DNA of 64,000 nt from JBJMQS01 sp045802605 (GCA_045802605.1 JBJMQS010000037.1:1-64000), one strand, 5' to 3'. Positions 1-10,428 are shown, counted from the stretch's first letter. Notes: generated from the sequence alone by a model not told the origin. Numbers and translations are program-made.

Positions 1-2
1 CC

Positions 3-230
3 TATCGATGGCGTGGCATTGCGCTATGGCAAAGTGAATTTGGCCAAGCGTTATTCGCGCATAGGCGCTCGATTGAGCGTTACTTCGGCAATGCCTGCGC
101 TTTTGGCGGTGGCGTCAGCGCCAGCTTGCCGGCGTGGGTGCGACGGCGTCATCGGGTCGAAACCTGGGTCTGGGCCAAGCTCGCCATCAATGCCGCCCGC
201 ATCCATTACTTACAGGCACTTGCGGCGTGA
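3..230 (+). CDS. Transposase, C-terminal fragment (5' end outside the window)
   Basis: An open frame of 75 codons runs from the window edge to a TGA at 228-230. It has no start codon inside the window, so it is the tail of a longer gene or a remnant. It reads ...RRSIERYFGNACAFGGG... followed by LPAWVRRRHRVETWVWAKL and INAARIHYL. The IER-FG-L/N-FGGG pattern followed by PxWVR-RV-W-AKL-INAAR is the usual C-terminal end of DDE transposases that I recall from planctomycete insertion sequences. No terminal inverted repeat can be recognised downstream, so it cannot be said whether the element is intact outside the window. Confidence 0.5.
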   Translation, partial: YRWRGIALWQSEFGQALFAHRRSIERYFGNACAFGGGVSASLPAWVRRRHRVETWVWAKLAINAARIHYLQALAA

Positions 231-273
231 ATGCAATATGTTGGCAGCCCTGGGTACTGATGCGATTTGATTT

Positions 274-384
274 GCAGCCTGTAGGGCTGCGAGAGATTTG
301 TCGCAGGCCTTCAGCCTGCATCGGATAATGTCACCTTACCCAGGGCTGCGCCCTGGGCTGAGAAATCTCACACCTTTGGTGTGA
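274..384. repeat. Cluster of four short palindromes
   Basis: Four perfect or near-perfect mini-hairpins follow one another: 274-290 (arms GCAGCC/GGGCTGC), 303-319 (GCAGGC/GCCTGC), 339-357 (CCCAGGG/CCCTGGG) and 368-384 (TCACACC/GGTGTGA). The arrangement looks like a dispersed intergenic repeat rather than a coding region. Its function is unknown. Confidence 0.6.
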
Positions 385-600
385 AGAACATCAGTGAGAC
401 ATATCGGAAATTTAATCCTCGACAAATTCGGCACTACACACGTGGACGTGCTTCGCGGTCACGGCGGGGTTGACTACGTTGCCAAAATATTTTGGCGGAT
501 GGGGGCGGGGAAATCCGCTTCCCATCGTGAGCGGTTAAGGATGGACCTCCTTAACCGAATCACATTTCAAGGTCGAATCCTCGGCGGAGGAGGCGGCCAT

Positions 601-642
601 AAAAAGGGGCAGTTCCTGTGGGGACAGGGACCTGCCCCTTTT
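601..642. terminator. GC-rich hairpin with A and T tracts, bidirectional terminator-like
   Basis: Arms AAAAAGGGGCAG (601-612) and CTGCCCCTTTTT (631-642) pair perfectly, and a second short stem sits in the loop. A-rich and T-rich ends would allow intrinsic termination on either strand. No convincing gene lies directly upstream on either side, so it may instead be a dispersed repeat. Confidence 0.45.
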
Positions 643-1191
643 TCTTTTGTCTGATACTAATCTCGGATGACACGGGCGTGGTAAAAACGAGAATCGTGCA
701 CCACTTCAATAAGAGAATTTTTTCGGCAATATGGGGCTTTGCACAGTAGGTAAAGTACTCAACGGTTCGCTCACCATTTCTTAAGAGAAAAGCGTCGCGA
801 GAATCCTTTCACAATTCGGCGCATCTAACTTATTGAAGCTGCTACTCAGCGCATGCCCAAAGACAGTTGCATCGGATGCACTTCGCGAAATGGATTTCAG
901 CTCGCAGACGCTCGATGAGTTGAGCTGGCACTGCAATGAACGTTGTAGGTGCCGGAAAAATTCATCAATCACTCATGAGTAAATTATGGCTCGTGTGCAT
1001 ACAGAGAATCGTCAACGAATGGATGCAAAGAATTTGATTTCCACTGACCCTCGCGCATACCATTGACTGACATTCGCACACAACCCGCCTCGCTAAACAA
1101 GCCCGCCAACGACGCCCACCAAACTCCCTCGCCCTCCTAGCTGCGCTGTTTCTTATCTGACACCTGCTCGTTACATCTAGAGAGGCACGAA
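643..1191. other. Intergenic, no supported feature
   Basis: About 550 bases without a gene I can support. A 63-codon minus-strand frame (781-972) shows no recognisable motif. The last bases hold the AGAGGCA ribosome-binding site of the gene at 1192; no clear promoter was found. Confidence 0.5.
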
Positions 1192-4100
1192 ATGTTCAGC
1201 GGTCGCTTTGTCAGTCGTATGTTCCGCCGCAGTTCCAAAACGCGCAATCGCGTTCGCTCAACAAGCCGTTGGGACAAAACACGATTGAATTTTCTACCGC
1301 TGGAAGAGCGAGCCGTGCCGACCGTTTACACGGTCACTGCACCGGGCGACCTTGGCAACGCCGGCGACTTGCGATCCACGGTCGCCTTGGCCAACTCGGA
1401 TCCGGGCTCGACGGTCAAATTCGATCAAACTGTTTTCAGTGCGGCTTCGACCATCACGCTAACAGCGCCGATCGACATTACGGCCGACATGACGATCTCA
1501 GGCCTCGAAGTCGGTGGCTCCAGCAGCATGTCCATTAGCGGTGGCAATGCCAATCAGATTTTCAAGATTCCGGCTTCGCTAGCGATCAATGTCAATTTCG
1601 ACAACCTCACGATCACAGGCGGCAAACAGTCTACTGGTGGTGGGTCGGTTGGCGGCGGCAGTGCCGTCGCTCTATTGAGCACGACCGCGAGCGTGACGTT
1701 CACCAAGGATGTGTTGAGCAACAATGTCGCCACCATCTCTGGTACCGGTGCCGTCATTAGTGCCCCCAGCGCCTTTTCGGGCCTCGTGACATTCAACCAG
1801 TCGCTCGTGACCGGCAACGTCGGCACCCAGGGCGCGGTCTATACGTGGACATCGGGTAACATCACCGTCAGCAGCTCGACGTTTAGTCTGAATAGCTCCG
1901 GTGGCCAGGGCGGCGCGATTCACAATTTCAGCGGCAGCACATCGATTACGAATTCCCTCTTCAGCAACAACACAGCGGCCGGCTCAACGGGCGGCGGGGC
2001 CGTCCGTCACTCCAGCGGCAGTCTTACGATTTCAGGCTCGACATTTACATCGAACACGACCACCGGCAGTGGTGGTGCGGTCAACATGTCGGGCGGTACG
2101 ATTACCCTTGATTCTTCTAACTTCACTAACAATACGGCGGCGAGCGCCGGTGGCGCGCTGCGCAACAGCGGCTCCGCTACGGTGACGAATAGCATCTTCA
2201 CGGGTAACACCGCCGCGGGCTCGGGCGGTGGCGGTGGCGTGTACTCCAGCGGCGCCCTAAATGCCTCAACCGTTGTTTTCACCAACAACCGCGCGACCAA
2301 TGCTTCAGGCGTCGCCGGTGCCCTTCGAACAACGTCGGGCGCGACGATTGCCTTTGCCGACTTCAATGCCAACACGGCAGCCACCGCCGGTGGGGCGATT
2401 CACGCTTCGTCCGGCACCGTGACCGTCAACAATAGCACCTTCCGCAACAACACGGCTGGCACGGTCGGCGGAGCGATCAGCGCATCGACCACCTTCAACA
2501 TTAATCAAACCACGTTCAACAAGAATACGGCCGCTGGCACGGCCGGTGGCGGTGCGATCGCGCAGACGTCCACCTCTGCACTCACAATCAACAACAGCAC
2601 AGTGGCCGGCAACACGGCCAGCAGTACTTCGACGACTGTGGGCGGCGGCGGTATCCTGCGCTCCGCGGCTGGCGCCCTCACTCTGAATTCGACGATCGTC
2701 GCCGGCAACAAGACCGGTGGCGGCACCAACAACGTCGAGTTTTTCAATTCGGTTACAACATCATTCACGCTTGTCGGTAACAACAGTTTGTTCGGTACAA
2801 CCTCTGGCAGCATGGGTGCCGGCACCACGTTGAGCGGCAGCTATATCGTGGGTGATCCGAATCTGAGCGCGCTCGCGGACAACGACGGTGTGTTGCTGCC
2901 CGACGGCAACAAGATCAAGACGATGGCGGTGCCAGGCAACAGCCTCGCCATTGACGCCGGCAATAACACGCCCGGATTTGTCGAAGATCAGCGCGGCCCC
3001 GGCTTCACTCGGCTTTCCGGTGGCGTGGTAGACGTCGGCGCGTTTGAAGGTGTGTCGCACCGGCCCTACGGCACGTTAGTCAATGCGCCGGATGTTGGTT
3101 CCAAAGGCAGTGCTGCCTACAGTTTCGACGTGGTATGGCATGACGCCGACACGGGCATCGACTCCACGACCTTGGATGTAAATGATGTCACCGTAACGGG
3201 CAGTGGTTATGGCGCCGGCCAACATCCGACGTCTTTCGTCGTGAATGGTAGCGGGCCAGATTACACGGTTACCTACACTATTCCCGCTCCGACTGGTGGT
3301 TGGGGTGGCCCTAACGGCGCCAATGTCGGCGTCTACTCCATCGCCATGACCAAGGGCCAAGTGGCCGACCAGGACACCCCGACGGCGAACACCAACTCAC
3401 AGGCAACGCTCGGCTCGTTCAAGGCGGCTTTCGCGACCTCGCTCGTTGTTAGCCAAGCAAGCGATGTCGTTGACACCAACGTTGGTGCCGGCCAGTTGAG
3501 CTTCCGCGAGGCGTTGATCATTGCCAATCAGAATGCCGGCTTCACCGACACCATCTCTTTCGATTCAACCGTGTTTAACACGGCAATGACGATTACGTTG
3601 ACCGGTGGCGCGGGCGCGGTCACCGATTCACTGGTGATCAATGGGCCAACCGCCTCCTTTACGTTCGACGCGAACAAGACCAATCAACAGCTCACGGTGT
3701 CATCGGGCGTGTCATTGACTGTCTCGAATCTGAGCTTCTCGCGCTTCAGCGCGGGGTCTGCAGGCGGCGTGTTGTCGCTGGGCAGCAACGATTCAGTTTC
3801 GTTGTCCAACGTGTCCTTCAGCAATAACACCGCCTCGGTAACGGGCGGTGGAGCGATTGGGATCACCGGCACGGCCACCTCTGTGACGTTGACCAATGCA
3901 TCGTTCACCTCCAATACATCAAGCAGCTCGGGTGGTGCGATCTACGCCAGCGGCTCCAACAACACGATTACCGTTGACAGCAGTTCCTTTACCAACAACA
4001 CGGCCAGCACCGGCGGCGGTGCTATCCGCGGCTCGACCAGCACCACGTTGGCGGTTACCAACAGCTCATTCACCGGCAATACCTCGTCAGGCACCGGCGG

Positions 4101-7100
4101 CGGTGCCATGTATCTCGGGTCGTCGGCGAATGTCACAGTGTCCGGTTCGACACTGCAAAACAACACTGCGTCGAGCCCGGGCGGCGGTATCTACATCGCG
4201 TCCGGCTCGCTTGGCTTGACCAACGATGTGTTCAATAACAATAAGTCGGGCAGCACCGCGGGCGCTCTCTATACGTCCAGTGGTACCCTCATCAACATTG
4301 ACGCCACGAAGTTCAGCAACAACACCGGTACGACTGTTGGCGGTATCTACGTCGGCAGCACCTCGTCAACACTGACGATCGACCGCAGCATGTTTTCCGG
4401 CAATACCGGCGGTACCGCGGGTGCCATTCACTTTGCGTCCGGTGGCACTCACTCGATCACTAACTCCACGTTCTCGGCGAACACCGGTTCGGCCGGAGCT
4501 GGGGCGATTAATTCCTCGTCGAGTCCGACACTGAATATCAGCCAGTCCACATTCGCCCAGAATCGCGGCACAACGGCTGGTGCGATTAACCTTAGCTCCA
4601 CATCGAGCACTGGCACACTGACCATCCAAAACAGTACGATCGCCAACAACACGGCGAGCGCGGGCGCTGGCGGCATCAACTCGGCATCGACTGCTTCGTT
4701 GAATCAGATCATTCTGTCGAGCACGATCGTCGGGGCCAACTCGGGCACGACCTCCGCGGACATTAACACCGCGGTGGGTGCCACCATTTCAGGTGATCAC
4801 AACCTCATCGGTGCTCAGGGTGCGAACTGGACGATCTCGGGCGCACCGAACAAAGTGGGTGCGACCAGCGCTCAAATTGGTGTCGTTCCCTTGGCCGACA
4901 ATAATGGGTTCAAGCTGCTGGACAACAGCGTCGTGCAGACCATGAACCTGACCGCCAACAGTCAGGCACGTGACAATGGTTTCTCCAATGGCCTGACTTT
5001 TGACGAGCGGGGCCCTGGGCATTCTCGCACCATTGGTGCCGACACTGACATCGGTGCGTTCGAAGCCAACGCCAATCCAGTCCCGACCGTTAGCGGTGAT
5101 GCCACCAATGTGACGGGCCCCGGTGGCACAACCTTCGACGTGACGGTGACATTCAAGGACGACCTCGGCGTGGACGTCAGCACGATCGACGTCAACGATG
5201 TGGTCGTCAAGACGGCCCGCGGCCAGACGACCTTGCATGCCGCGAGCTTCGTGGCTTCTCCGAACAGTGGCGTCTCGAGTCCGGTCACCGTGGTGTACAC
5301 CTTCAACGCACCGGATAACGGCGTTGCGGGTCAGTGGGATGCCACCGATACCGATCTGTACAACGTGTGGTTCGTCGGTACGGTCTCTGATGACGACAAC
5401 CCAGATAATAACGTGGTCGCACCTCAGCAGTTGGCCACCTTTGCCGCGCCATTGGCTCCTCAGACCCTGACGGTCGATCAAACTGGCGACGTCGATGACG
5501 GCAACTACGGCATCGGCCATCTGACGTTGCGTGAGGCGATCAACTTCGCCAACCAGAACGTCAATAACATCGACACGATCACATTCGACGCAACGGCCTT
5601 CGCGTCGCCGACCACGATTACCCTGGGCTCGACCTTGGCCATCACCGACGCTGTCGTGATCCAGGGTGCGGGCGCTTCGAAGCTGACACTCGACGGCAAT
5701 AACGCCGTGCAAATCTTCAGCGTCAATCTGCCCTCAGGTGGATTGGTCGATATGTCCGGTATGACGCTGCAGAAGGGCAATAGCGGCCTCGGCGGCGCGA
5801 TTGGCATGACCGACGATGCATTGACGCTCACGAACATGGTGTTGAACGCCAACACGACGTCGGGCACCGGTGGCGCGATCGCGATGACGACCGGCACCTT
5901 GAGCCTGGTCAACACCAAGCTCACTAGCAACACAGCAGCCACGTCTGGCGGGGCGATTTACAGCAGCGGCGCGAGCACGATCACGCTGCAGGACTCGACC
6001 CTCAATGCCAATACCGGCACCACGGGTGGCGGAATCTACATCGGCTCCGGCTCGATGCTCACGATTGATCCCAGCATCTTGTCGAACAATCGCGGCACCA
6101 ATGGCTCGGCCATTTACGTCGCCGGCACGACCACTAGCTCGGTCGTCATCGACAAGAGCTTGATCTCCGGCAACACGTCCACTTCGAGCCACGGTGCGAT
6201 TTACTTCTTCACCGGAGGCACGCTGGCGGTCACTGACAGCACGTTCGCCAACAACTCTGCCGCGAGCACTGGCGGCGCCATCGCCTTCTGGAGCGGTAGC
6301 TCGGCCTCCGTGTCGAACTCGACATTCAATGGCAACAAGGCGACGAGCGGTGCGGCCATTGCGATTCTCTCCAGCGCTCCGTCACTGACTCTGCAAAACG
6401 TCACAATTGCTGGCAACACCGCCTCGGCCGGCGTCGGCGGCATTCTCTTGAGCTCGTCGAGCACCGCATTGACCTTGGATACTTCCATCGTGGCGGGCAA
6501 CGTCGGCACCACGACTGCGGACATTCTTACGCAAACCGGCGCGGTCATCAGCGGTGATTACAACGTCATTGGTGTGAAGGACGCCAGTTGGTCGCTGGGT
6601 AACCCCGGCACCAGCCTGGTGGGCACTTCGGCCGCGCCTCAGGACCCGGGTCTCAATCCGCTCGGTGATAACGGCGGCTTCACGCTGCCCGACGGTTCCA
6701 AGATTCCGACCATGAGCCTGAAGGCCAACAGTGTGGCCGCCGATTTGGGGACGAGTTTCTCCACGTTGTCGAACGATGAGCGAGGTGCTGGATTCCCGCG
6801 CGTTGTGAACAACGCGGTTGATGCCGGCGCTTTTGAGGCTCCAATCTCGCCAATCCCGAAGGCGAAGCTGCTCTCCGCTCCGGATATCACTTCGGCAGGC
6901 ACTAGCCCTGAGACGATCACGATTGTTTACACCGACGACGTCGGCATCAATACGAACTCGTTGGACAACAACGATGTCACCGTCACCGGTTCCGGCCTGA
7001 ACGGCGCGAAGGCGACATTCACTGGCTTCTCCGGCAGCGGCACCTCGGTGACTGCGACTTACACCGTCGCGGCACCCGCCGGCGGCTGGGGCGGCTGGAA

Positions 7101-10100
7101 CATCGGCTCCTTTGTCGTCGCCGTGAATGGCAACCAGGTCTTCGACACCGACACACCGACGCCGAACTCGACCCCGGCCGGCAACCTCGGCACGTTCAAG
7201 ACCGCGTTTGCTACCACGCTGGCGGTGGACTTGGCGAGCGATGTGTCCGACGGCAACTACACGCCGGGCAACCGCACGTTGCGGGAAGCAATCCTGTTAG
7301 CCAATGGCAACGCGGGCCTGGACACCATTACGTTCAGCTTCCCGTCGGCGACCACGATCAACCTAACCTCGGGCTTCACAGTGGCCGACAGCCTGGAGAT
7401 TGACGGCCCGGGTGCCAACAAGCTGACCGTGAACGCGAACAAGACTGGGACGCATTTCACGACCGCGGACAATCAGACGTTGGCCATCTCCGGAATTACG
7501 TTGACCGGCGGCAGCACGGCGGGCAGCGGTGGTGCGATCAGCATTGGCGCCACTTCGACCGTGACGTTGAACGATGTTGTGCTGCGAGGCAACACAGCCG
7601 GTACTTACGGTGGTGCGATCTTCCTGAGCGCCAAGACCAGTGAGGTCGATATCACGGATTCAACCTTGGCGGACAACTTCGCCACCGGTACTGGCGGTGC
7701 GATCAGCGGCCTGCACAGCACTGGCTCGCCAGTGATCAATATCACGAGCTCCACGTTGTCGGGCAACAAGACCAACAGCGACGGCGGTGCGGTGTATCTG
7801 TACGACGACGGCACGGTCACCGTGTCGAACTCGACGTTCTCAGGTAACTCGGCGGCCGGGGTCGGCGGAGCGTTGTACTTCTACAACTCCGGCGCTTCGA
7901 CTTATGTCGTCCGCAATTCGACGATTGCCAATAACACGTCGGGCGGCACGGGTGGCGGTATCTACACGGCCGGCACCACGTTCACCCTGGAGTTGGATAG
8001 CTCGATCGTGTCCGGCAACCATGCTTCGACGACGGCGACCAGCGATATGTCCACCAGTTGGACTGTTACTGGCGACAACAACCTGGTCGGCATCTCGGCC
8101 GGCACGTTCACCGGCACCGGTAACCAACTGGGGTCCACGACCGCTCCGATCGATCCCTTGCTCTCGCCGTTGGGCAACTACGGCGGCAAGACGCAGACGA
8201 TGGCGCTCAAGAGCGGTAGCCCGGCGCTCGACATGGGCAACAACAACTTCAGTCTCTCCTTCGATCAGCGTGGCACGGGCCATCCTCGTGTGCTCGGCGC
8301 GGCTGCTGACGTGGGCGCTTTCGAAGGCATTAACACCGCCCCGATCGCGACGTTGGGTTCGGCTCCGAGCATCACTTCCAGTGGTGCGACGACCTACTCA
8401 TTCAGCGTCATCTACACCGATAACGTGGGGATCGACAGCACGACGATTGATGTCAACGATGTGAAGGTCACCGGCCCCGGCTTCGGAGCTGGCGTCAGCC
8501 CGGCCTCGTACTCGATCGCCGGCCCGGCCAACAACATGACCGTGACCTACACGATCCCGGTCGCGGGCGGCTGGTCCCAGAACAACAATGGCCAATTCAC
8601 GGTTACGCTCAATCCGAACCAGGTCTACGACACCGACGGCCCATCGCCAGTGGGAGCGGGTGATCCGGTTCTCTTGGGGAACTTCAATGTTGGCATCGGG
8701 GGCACGTTCGTGGTGGATGCCACCAACGATGAATCGGTGGATACCGACGGCAAGACGTCACTGCGTGAGGCGCTTGCCAAGGCCAACGCGGCCACGGGTT
8801 CGTCGAACACCATCAACTTCGATTCCACCGTGTTCGGCACCGCCCAAACCATTACTTTGACATTGGGTGAATTGCCGATCAGCAGCTCGGTGATCATCAA
8901 CAACACAAATGTGACCACGGCCTCGTCGCTGGCGATCACTGCCAGCACCGGCGCTCGCGTGTTCAACGTCGCCAGCGGCAAATCGGCAGCCGTAGTGATC
9001 AACGGCGTCAAGATCACGGGCGCCAGTGTCAGTGGCGCGGGCGGCGGCATTCTCTTGGGTACCACCGATAGTCTCACGCTCAACGGCGTGTGGTTGGCCA
9101 ACAACACGGCCAGCGGCATCGGTGGCGGCATCGGCGTCGATACCGCTCAGTCGCCGTCCACTCAGAAGATCACTGTTAACAACAGCACGATCTCGGGCAA
9201 CTCGGCTTCGACCGGCGGTGCGATCTACTTCCTCCGCGGGTCGCAAATCTTGGTGTCCAACAGCACGCTGTCGGGCAACTCGGCAAGCACCGGCGGAGCC
9301 ATCGGCGGCTTCACCACCAGCTCCGGTTCGATCACTGTTCGCAACTCGACAGTCACGGGCAACTCGTCGTCCAATGGTCGCGCCTTCCGGTTGACCAACG
9401 CCGCTTACTCAGTGGGCGTGCTGAGTCTGGAAAGCACAATCGTGTCGGGCAACGTCGGCACGTCGCCAAACTCGATCTATGGGTCTTCGACGGCGGGCTG
9501 GTTCAACCAGAAGAACAGCGTGATCGAGTCGCCGACTGGTTCGGCCAACGACCTCGGCGGCAACCTGGCCGACGGCACCGACCCGATGTTGGGCAGCCTG
9601 TCGAACAATGGCGGTGCGACTCCCACGCATGCTTTGCTCGCCGGCAGCCCAGCTCTGAACACCGGCTCGAACCCGGATGCGTTGACCACCGATCAGCGCG
9701 GCACTGGCTTCGCTCGCACCAGCGGTTCGGGCACAGACATGGGTGCGTTCGAAGCTCAAGTGGCTACCGCCCCGGCACCCACGGTGAGCAGTGTGGTCCT
9801 CGACGAGGGCACCGGGGGCACGATCAACGGTGTCAACGGCACGACCCAGCGATCCGAGGTACGCCGAATCGTTGTGACCTTCTCGGAAGCAGTGAACTTC
9901 TCAGGTTCTGTGGCTAGCGCCTTCACGCTGGCCCGCAGTGCCGCGAGCACCAGCGGCGGCACGACCGGCCAGGTCAGTCTGGTGGCCAGCCCGGCCACCG
10001 GCCCGGCCAGCTCGGTGACGATCACCTTCACGGGAACGTTTGCGGATTCCACCGGCTCACTGGTCGATGGCCTCTACAACTTCTCGATCGATGCCTCGAA

Positions 10101-10362
10101 GGTGAGCGGAGCCGGCGGCCAGCTCAATGGCTCCGGCAGCGGTGCAGGGACCAACTACAGTGTCACCGGCACCACCGCCAACAAGTGGTTCCGCTACTAC
10201 GGCGATCAGAACGGCGACGGCACCGTAGACCAGACCGACTACTTGGTCTTCCGCAATGCCTTAGCCAATGGACCAAACAGCGTGTTCGATTACCAGAACT
10301 CCGGCGACGTCGATCAAAGCGACTACCTTGAGTTCCGCAACCGGCTCGCCGGTGCACCGTGA
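1192..10362 (+). CDS. Giant modular extracellular beta-helix protein with C-terminal dockerin-like module
   Basis: The product has 3056 residues. The N-terminus is strongly basic and reaches the planctomycete signature LPLEERAVPT at about residues 35-44 without a hydrophobic signal core. Five modules follow, beginning near residues 42, 746, 1423, 2006 and 2503. Each opens with a CSLREA-like segment (LSFREAL, LTLREAI, RTLREAI, TSLREAL; weaker in the first), continues with many short right-handed beta-helix repeats of the GGAI...F-x-x-N type seen in chlamydial polymorphic outer-membrane proteins, and closes with a D-R-G...VDVGAFE anchor segment. Modules 1-4 are followed by an Ig-like linker containing xGIDSTTxDVNDVxVTG variants. 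Residues about 2864-2995 form a Ser/Thr-rich domain shared with the proteins at 51672 and 60706, and residues 2999-3056 hold two EF-hand-like dockerin repeats (GDQNGDGTVDQTDYLVFRN). There is no C-terminal beta-barrel, so it is not an autotransporter. It is probably a surface or matrix adhesin or structural protein; the ligand is unknown. Confidence 0.85.
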   Translation: MFSGRFVSRMFRRSSKTRNRVRSTSRWDKTRLNFLPLEERAVPTVYTVTAPGDLGNAGDLRSTVALANSDPGSTVKFDQTVFSAASTITLTAPIDITADMTISGLEVGGSSSMSISGGNANQIFKIPASLAINVNFDNLTITGGKQSTGGGSVGGGSAVALLSTTASVTFTKDVLSNNVATISGTGAVISAPSAFSGLVTFNQSLVTGNVGTQGAVYTWTSGNITVSSSTFSLNSSGGQGGAIHNFSGSTSITNSLFSNNTAAGSTGGGAVRHSSGSLTISGSTFTSNTTTGSGGAVNMSGGTITLDSSNFTNNTAASAGGALRNSGSATVTNSIFTGNTAAGSGGGGGVYSSGALNASTVVFTNNRATNASGVAGALRTTSGATIAFADFNANTAATAGGAIHASSGTVTVNNSTFRNNTAGTVGGAISASTTFNINQTTFNKNTAAGTAGGGAIAQTSTSALTINNSTVAGNTASSTSTTVGGGGILRSAAGALTLNSTIVAGNKTGGGTNNVEFFNSVTTSFTLVGNNSLFGTTSGSMGAGTTLSGSYIVGDPNLSALADNDGVLLPDGNKIKTMAVPGNSLAIDAGNNTPGFVEDQRGPGFTRLSGGVVDVGAFEGVSHRPYGTLVNAPDVGSKGSAAYSFDVVWHDADTGIDSTTLDVNDVTVTGSGYGAGQHPTSFVVNGSGPDYTVTYTIPAPTGGWGGPNGANVGVYSIAMTKGQVADQDTPTANTNSQATLGSFKAAFATSLVVSQASDVVDTNVGAGQLSFREALIIANQNAGFTDTISFDSTVFNTAMTITLTGGAGAVTDSLVINGPTASFTFDANKTNQQLTVSSGVSLTVSNLSFSRFSAGSAGGVLSLGSNDSVSLSNVSFSNNTASVTGGGAIGITGTATSVTLTNASFTSNTSSSSGGAIYASGSNNTITVDSSSFTNNTASTGGGAIRGSTSTTLAVTNSSFTGNTSSGTGGGAMYLGSSANVTVSGSTLQNNTASSPGGGIYIASGSLGLTNDVFNNNKSGSTAGALYTSSGTLINIDATKFSNNTGTTVGGIYVGSTSSTLTIDRSMFSGNTGGTAGAIHFASGGTHSITNSTFSANTGSAGAGAINSSSSPTLNISQSTFAQNRGTTAGAINLSSTSSTGTLTIQNSTIANNTASAGAGGINSASTASLNQIILSSTIVGANSGTTSADINTAVGATISGDHNLIGAQGANWTISGAPNKVGATSAQIGVVPLADNNGFKLLDNSVVQTMNLTANSQARDNGFSNGLTFDERGPGHSRTIGADTDIGAFEANANPVPTVSGDATNVTGPGGTTFDVTVTFKDDLGVDVSTIDVNDVVVKTARGQTTLHAASFVASPNSGVSSPVTVVYTFNAPDNGVAGQWDATDTDLYNVWFVGTVSDDDNPDNNVVAPQQLATFAAPLAPQTLTVDQTGDVDDGNYGIGHLTLREAINFANQNVNNIDTITFDATAFASPTTITLGSTLAITDAVVIQGAGASKLTLDGNNAVQIFSVNLPSGGLVDMSGMTLQKGNSGLGGAIGMTDDALTLTNMVLNANTTSGTGGAIAMTTGTLSLVNTKLTSNTAATSGGAIYSSGASTITLQDSTLNANTGTTGGGIYIGSGSMLTIDPSILSNNRGTNGSAIYVAGTTTSSVVIDKSLISGNTSTSSHGAIYFFTGGTLAVTDSTFANNSAASTGGAIAFWSGSSASVSNSTFNGNKATSGAAIAILSSAPSLTLQNVTIAGNTASAGVGGILLSSSSTALTLDTSIVAGNVGTTTADILTQTGAVISGDYNVIGVKDASWSLGNPGTSLVGTSAAPQDPGLNPLGDNGGFTLPDGSKIPTMSLKANSVAADLGTSFSTLSNDERGAGFPRVVNNAVDAGAFEAPISPIPKAKLLSAPDITSAGTSPETITIVYTDDVGINTNSLDNNDVTVTGSGLNGAKATFTGFSGSGTSVTATYTVAAPAGGWGGWNIGSFVVAVNGNQVFDTDTPTPNSTPAGNLGTFKTAFATTLAVDLASDVSDGNYTPGNRTLREAILLANGNAGLDTITFSFPSATTINLTSGFTVADSLEIDGPGANKLTVNANKTGTHFTTADNQTLAISGITLTGGSTAGSGGAISIGATSTVTLNDVVLRGNTAGTYGGAIFLSAKTSEVDITDSTLADNFATGTGGAISGLHSTGSPVINITSSTLSGNKTNSDGGAVYLYDDGTVTVSNSTFSGNSAAGVGGALYFYNSGASTYVVRNSTIANNTSGGTGGGIYTAGTTFTLELDSSIVSGNHASTTATSDMSTSWTVTGDNNLVGISAGTFTGTGNQLGSTTAPIDPLLSPLGNYGGKTQTMALKSGSPALDMGNNNFSLSFDQRGTGHPRVLGAAADVGAFEGINTAPIATLGSAPSITSSGATTYSFSVIYTDNVGIDSTTIDVNDVKVTGPGFGAGVSPASYSIAGPANNMTVTYTIPVAGGWSQNNNGQFTVTLNPNQVYDTDGPSPVGAGDPVLLGNFNVGIGGTFVVDATNDESVDTDGKTSLREALAKANAATGSSNTINFDSTVFGTAQTITLTLGELPISSSVIINNTNVTTASSLAITASTGARVFNVASGKSAAVVINGVKITGASVSGAGGGILLGTTDSLTLNGVWLANNTASGIGGGIGVDTAQSPSTQKITVNNSTISGNSASTGGAIYFLRGSQILVSNSTLSGNSASTGGAIGGFTTSSGSITVRNSTVTGNSSSNGRAFRLTNAAYSVGVLSLESTIVSGNVGTSPNSIYGSSTAGWFNQKNSVIESPTGSANDLGGNLADGTDPMLGSLSNNGGATPTHALLAGSPALNTGSNPDALTTDQRGTGFARTSGSGTDMGAFEAQVATAPAPTVSSVVLDEGTGGTINGVNGTTQRSEVRRIVVTFSEAVNFSGSVASAFTLARSAASTSGGTTGQVSLVASPATGPASSVTITFTGTFADSTGSLVDGLYNFSIDASKVSGAGGQLNGSGSGAGTNYSVTGTTANKWFRYYGDQNGDGTVDQTDYLVFRNALANGPNSVFDYQNSGDVDQSDYLEFRNRLAGAP

Positions 10363-10389
10363 CCGATTAGCTTGGGTCGTAGTTAAAAG

Positions 10390-10428
10390 AAAACAGCCCG
10401 CCATGGTGCATCCACGGCGGGCTGTTTT
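10390..10428 (+). terminator. Rho-independent terminator after the giant surface gene
   Basis: Thirteen-base arms AAAACAGCCCGCC (10390-10402) and GGCGGGCTGTTTT (10416-10428) pair perfectly around a 13-base loop and end in a T tract, 27 bases after the stop codon of the upstream gene. The A/T-flanked symmetry would also stop minus-strand transcription coming from the sulfatase. Confidence 0.85.

Noticed and set aside
394..654. 86-codon frame in the first intergenic region
   Set aside because: It runs through the hairpin at 601-642 and ends in its T tract; no motif and no credible ribosome-binding site.
781..972. 63-codon minus-strand frame
   Set aside because: No recognisable motif, no clear ribosome-binding site, and the length is expected by chance.
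4789..5712. 307-codon minus-strand frame inside the giant surface gene
   Set aside because: Shadow of a repetitive, GC-rich coding region; no motif or ribosome-binding site.
1192..10362. Giant protein as a type V autotransporter
   Set aside because: PMP-like repeats suggest it, but the C-terminus is a dockerin-like module and there is no beta-barrel.
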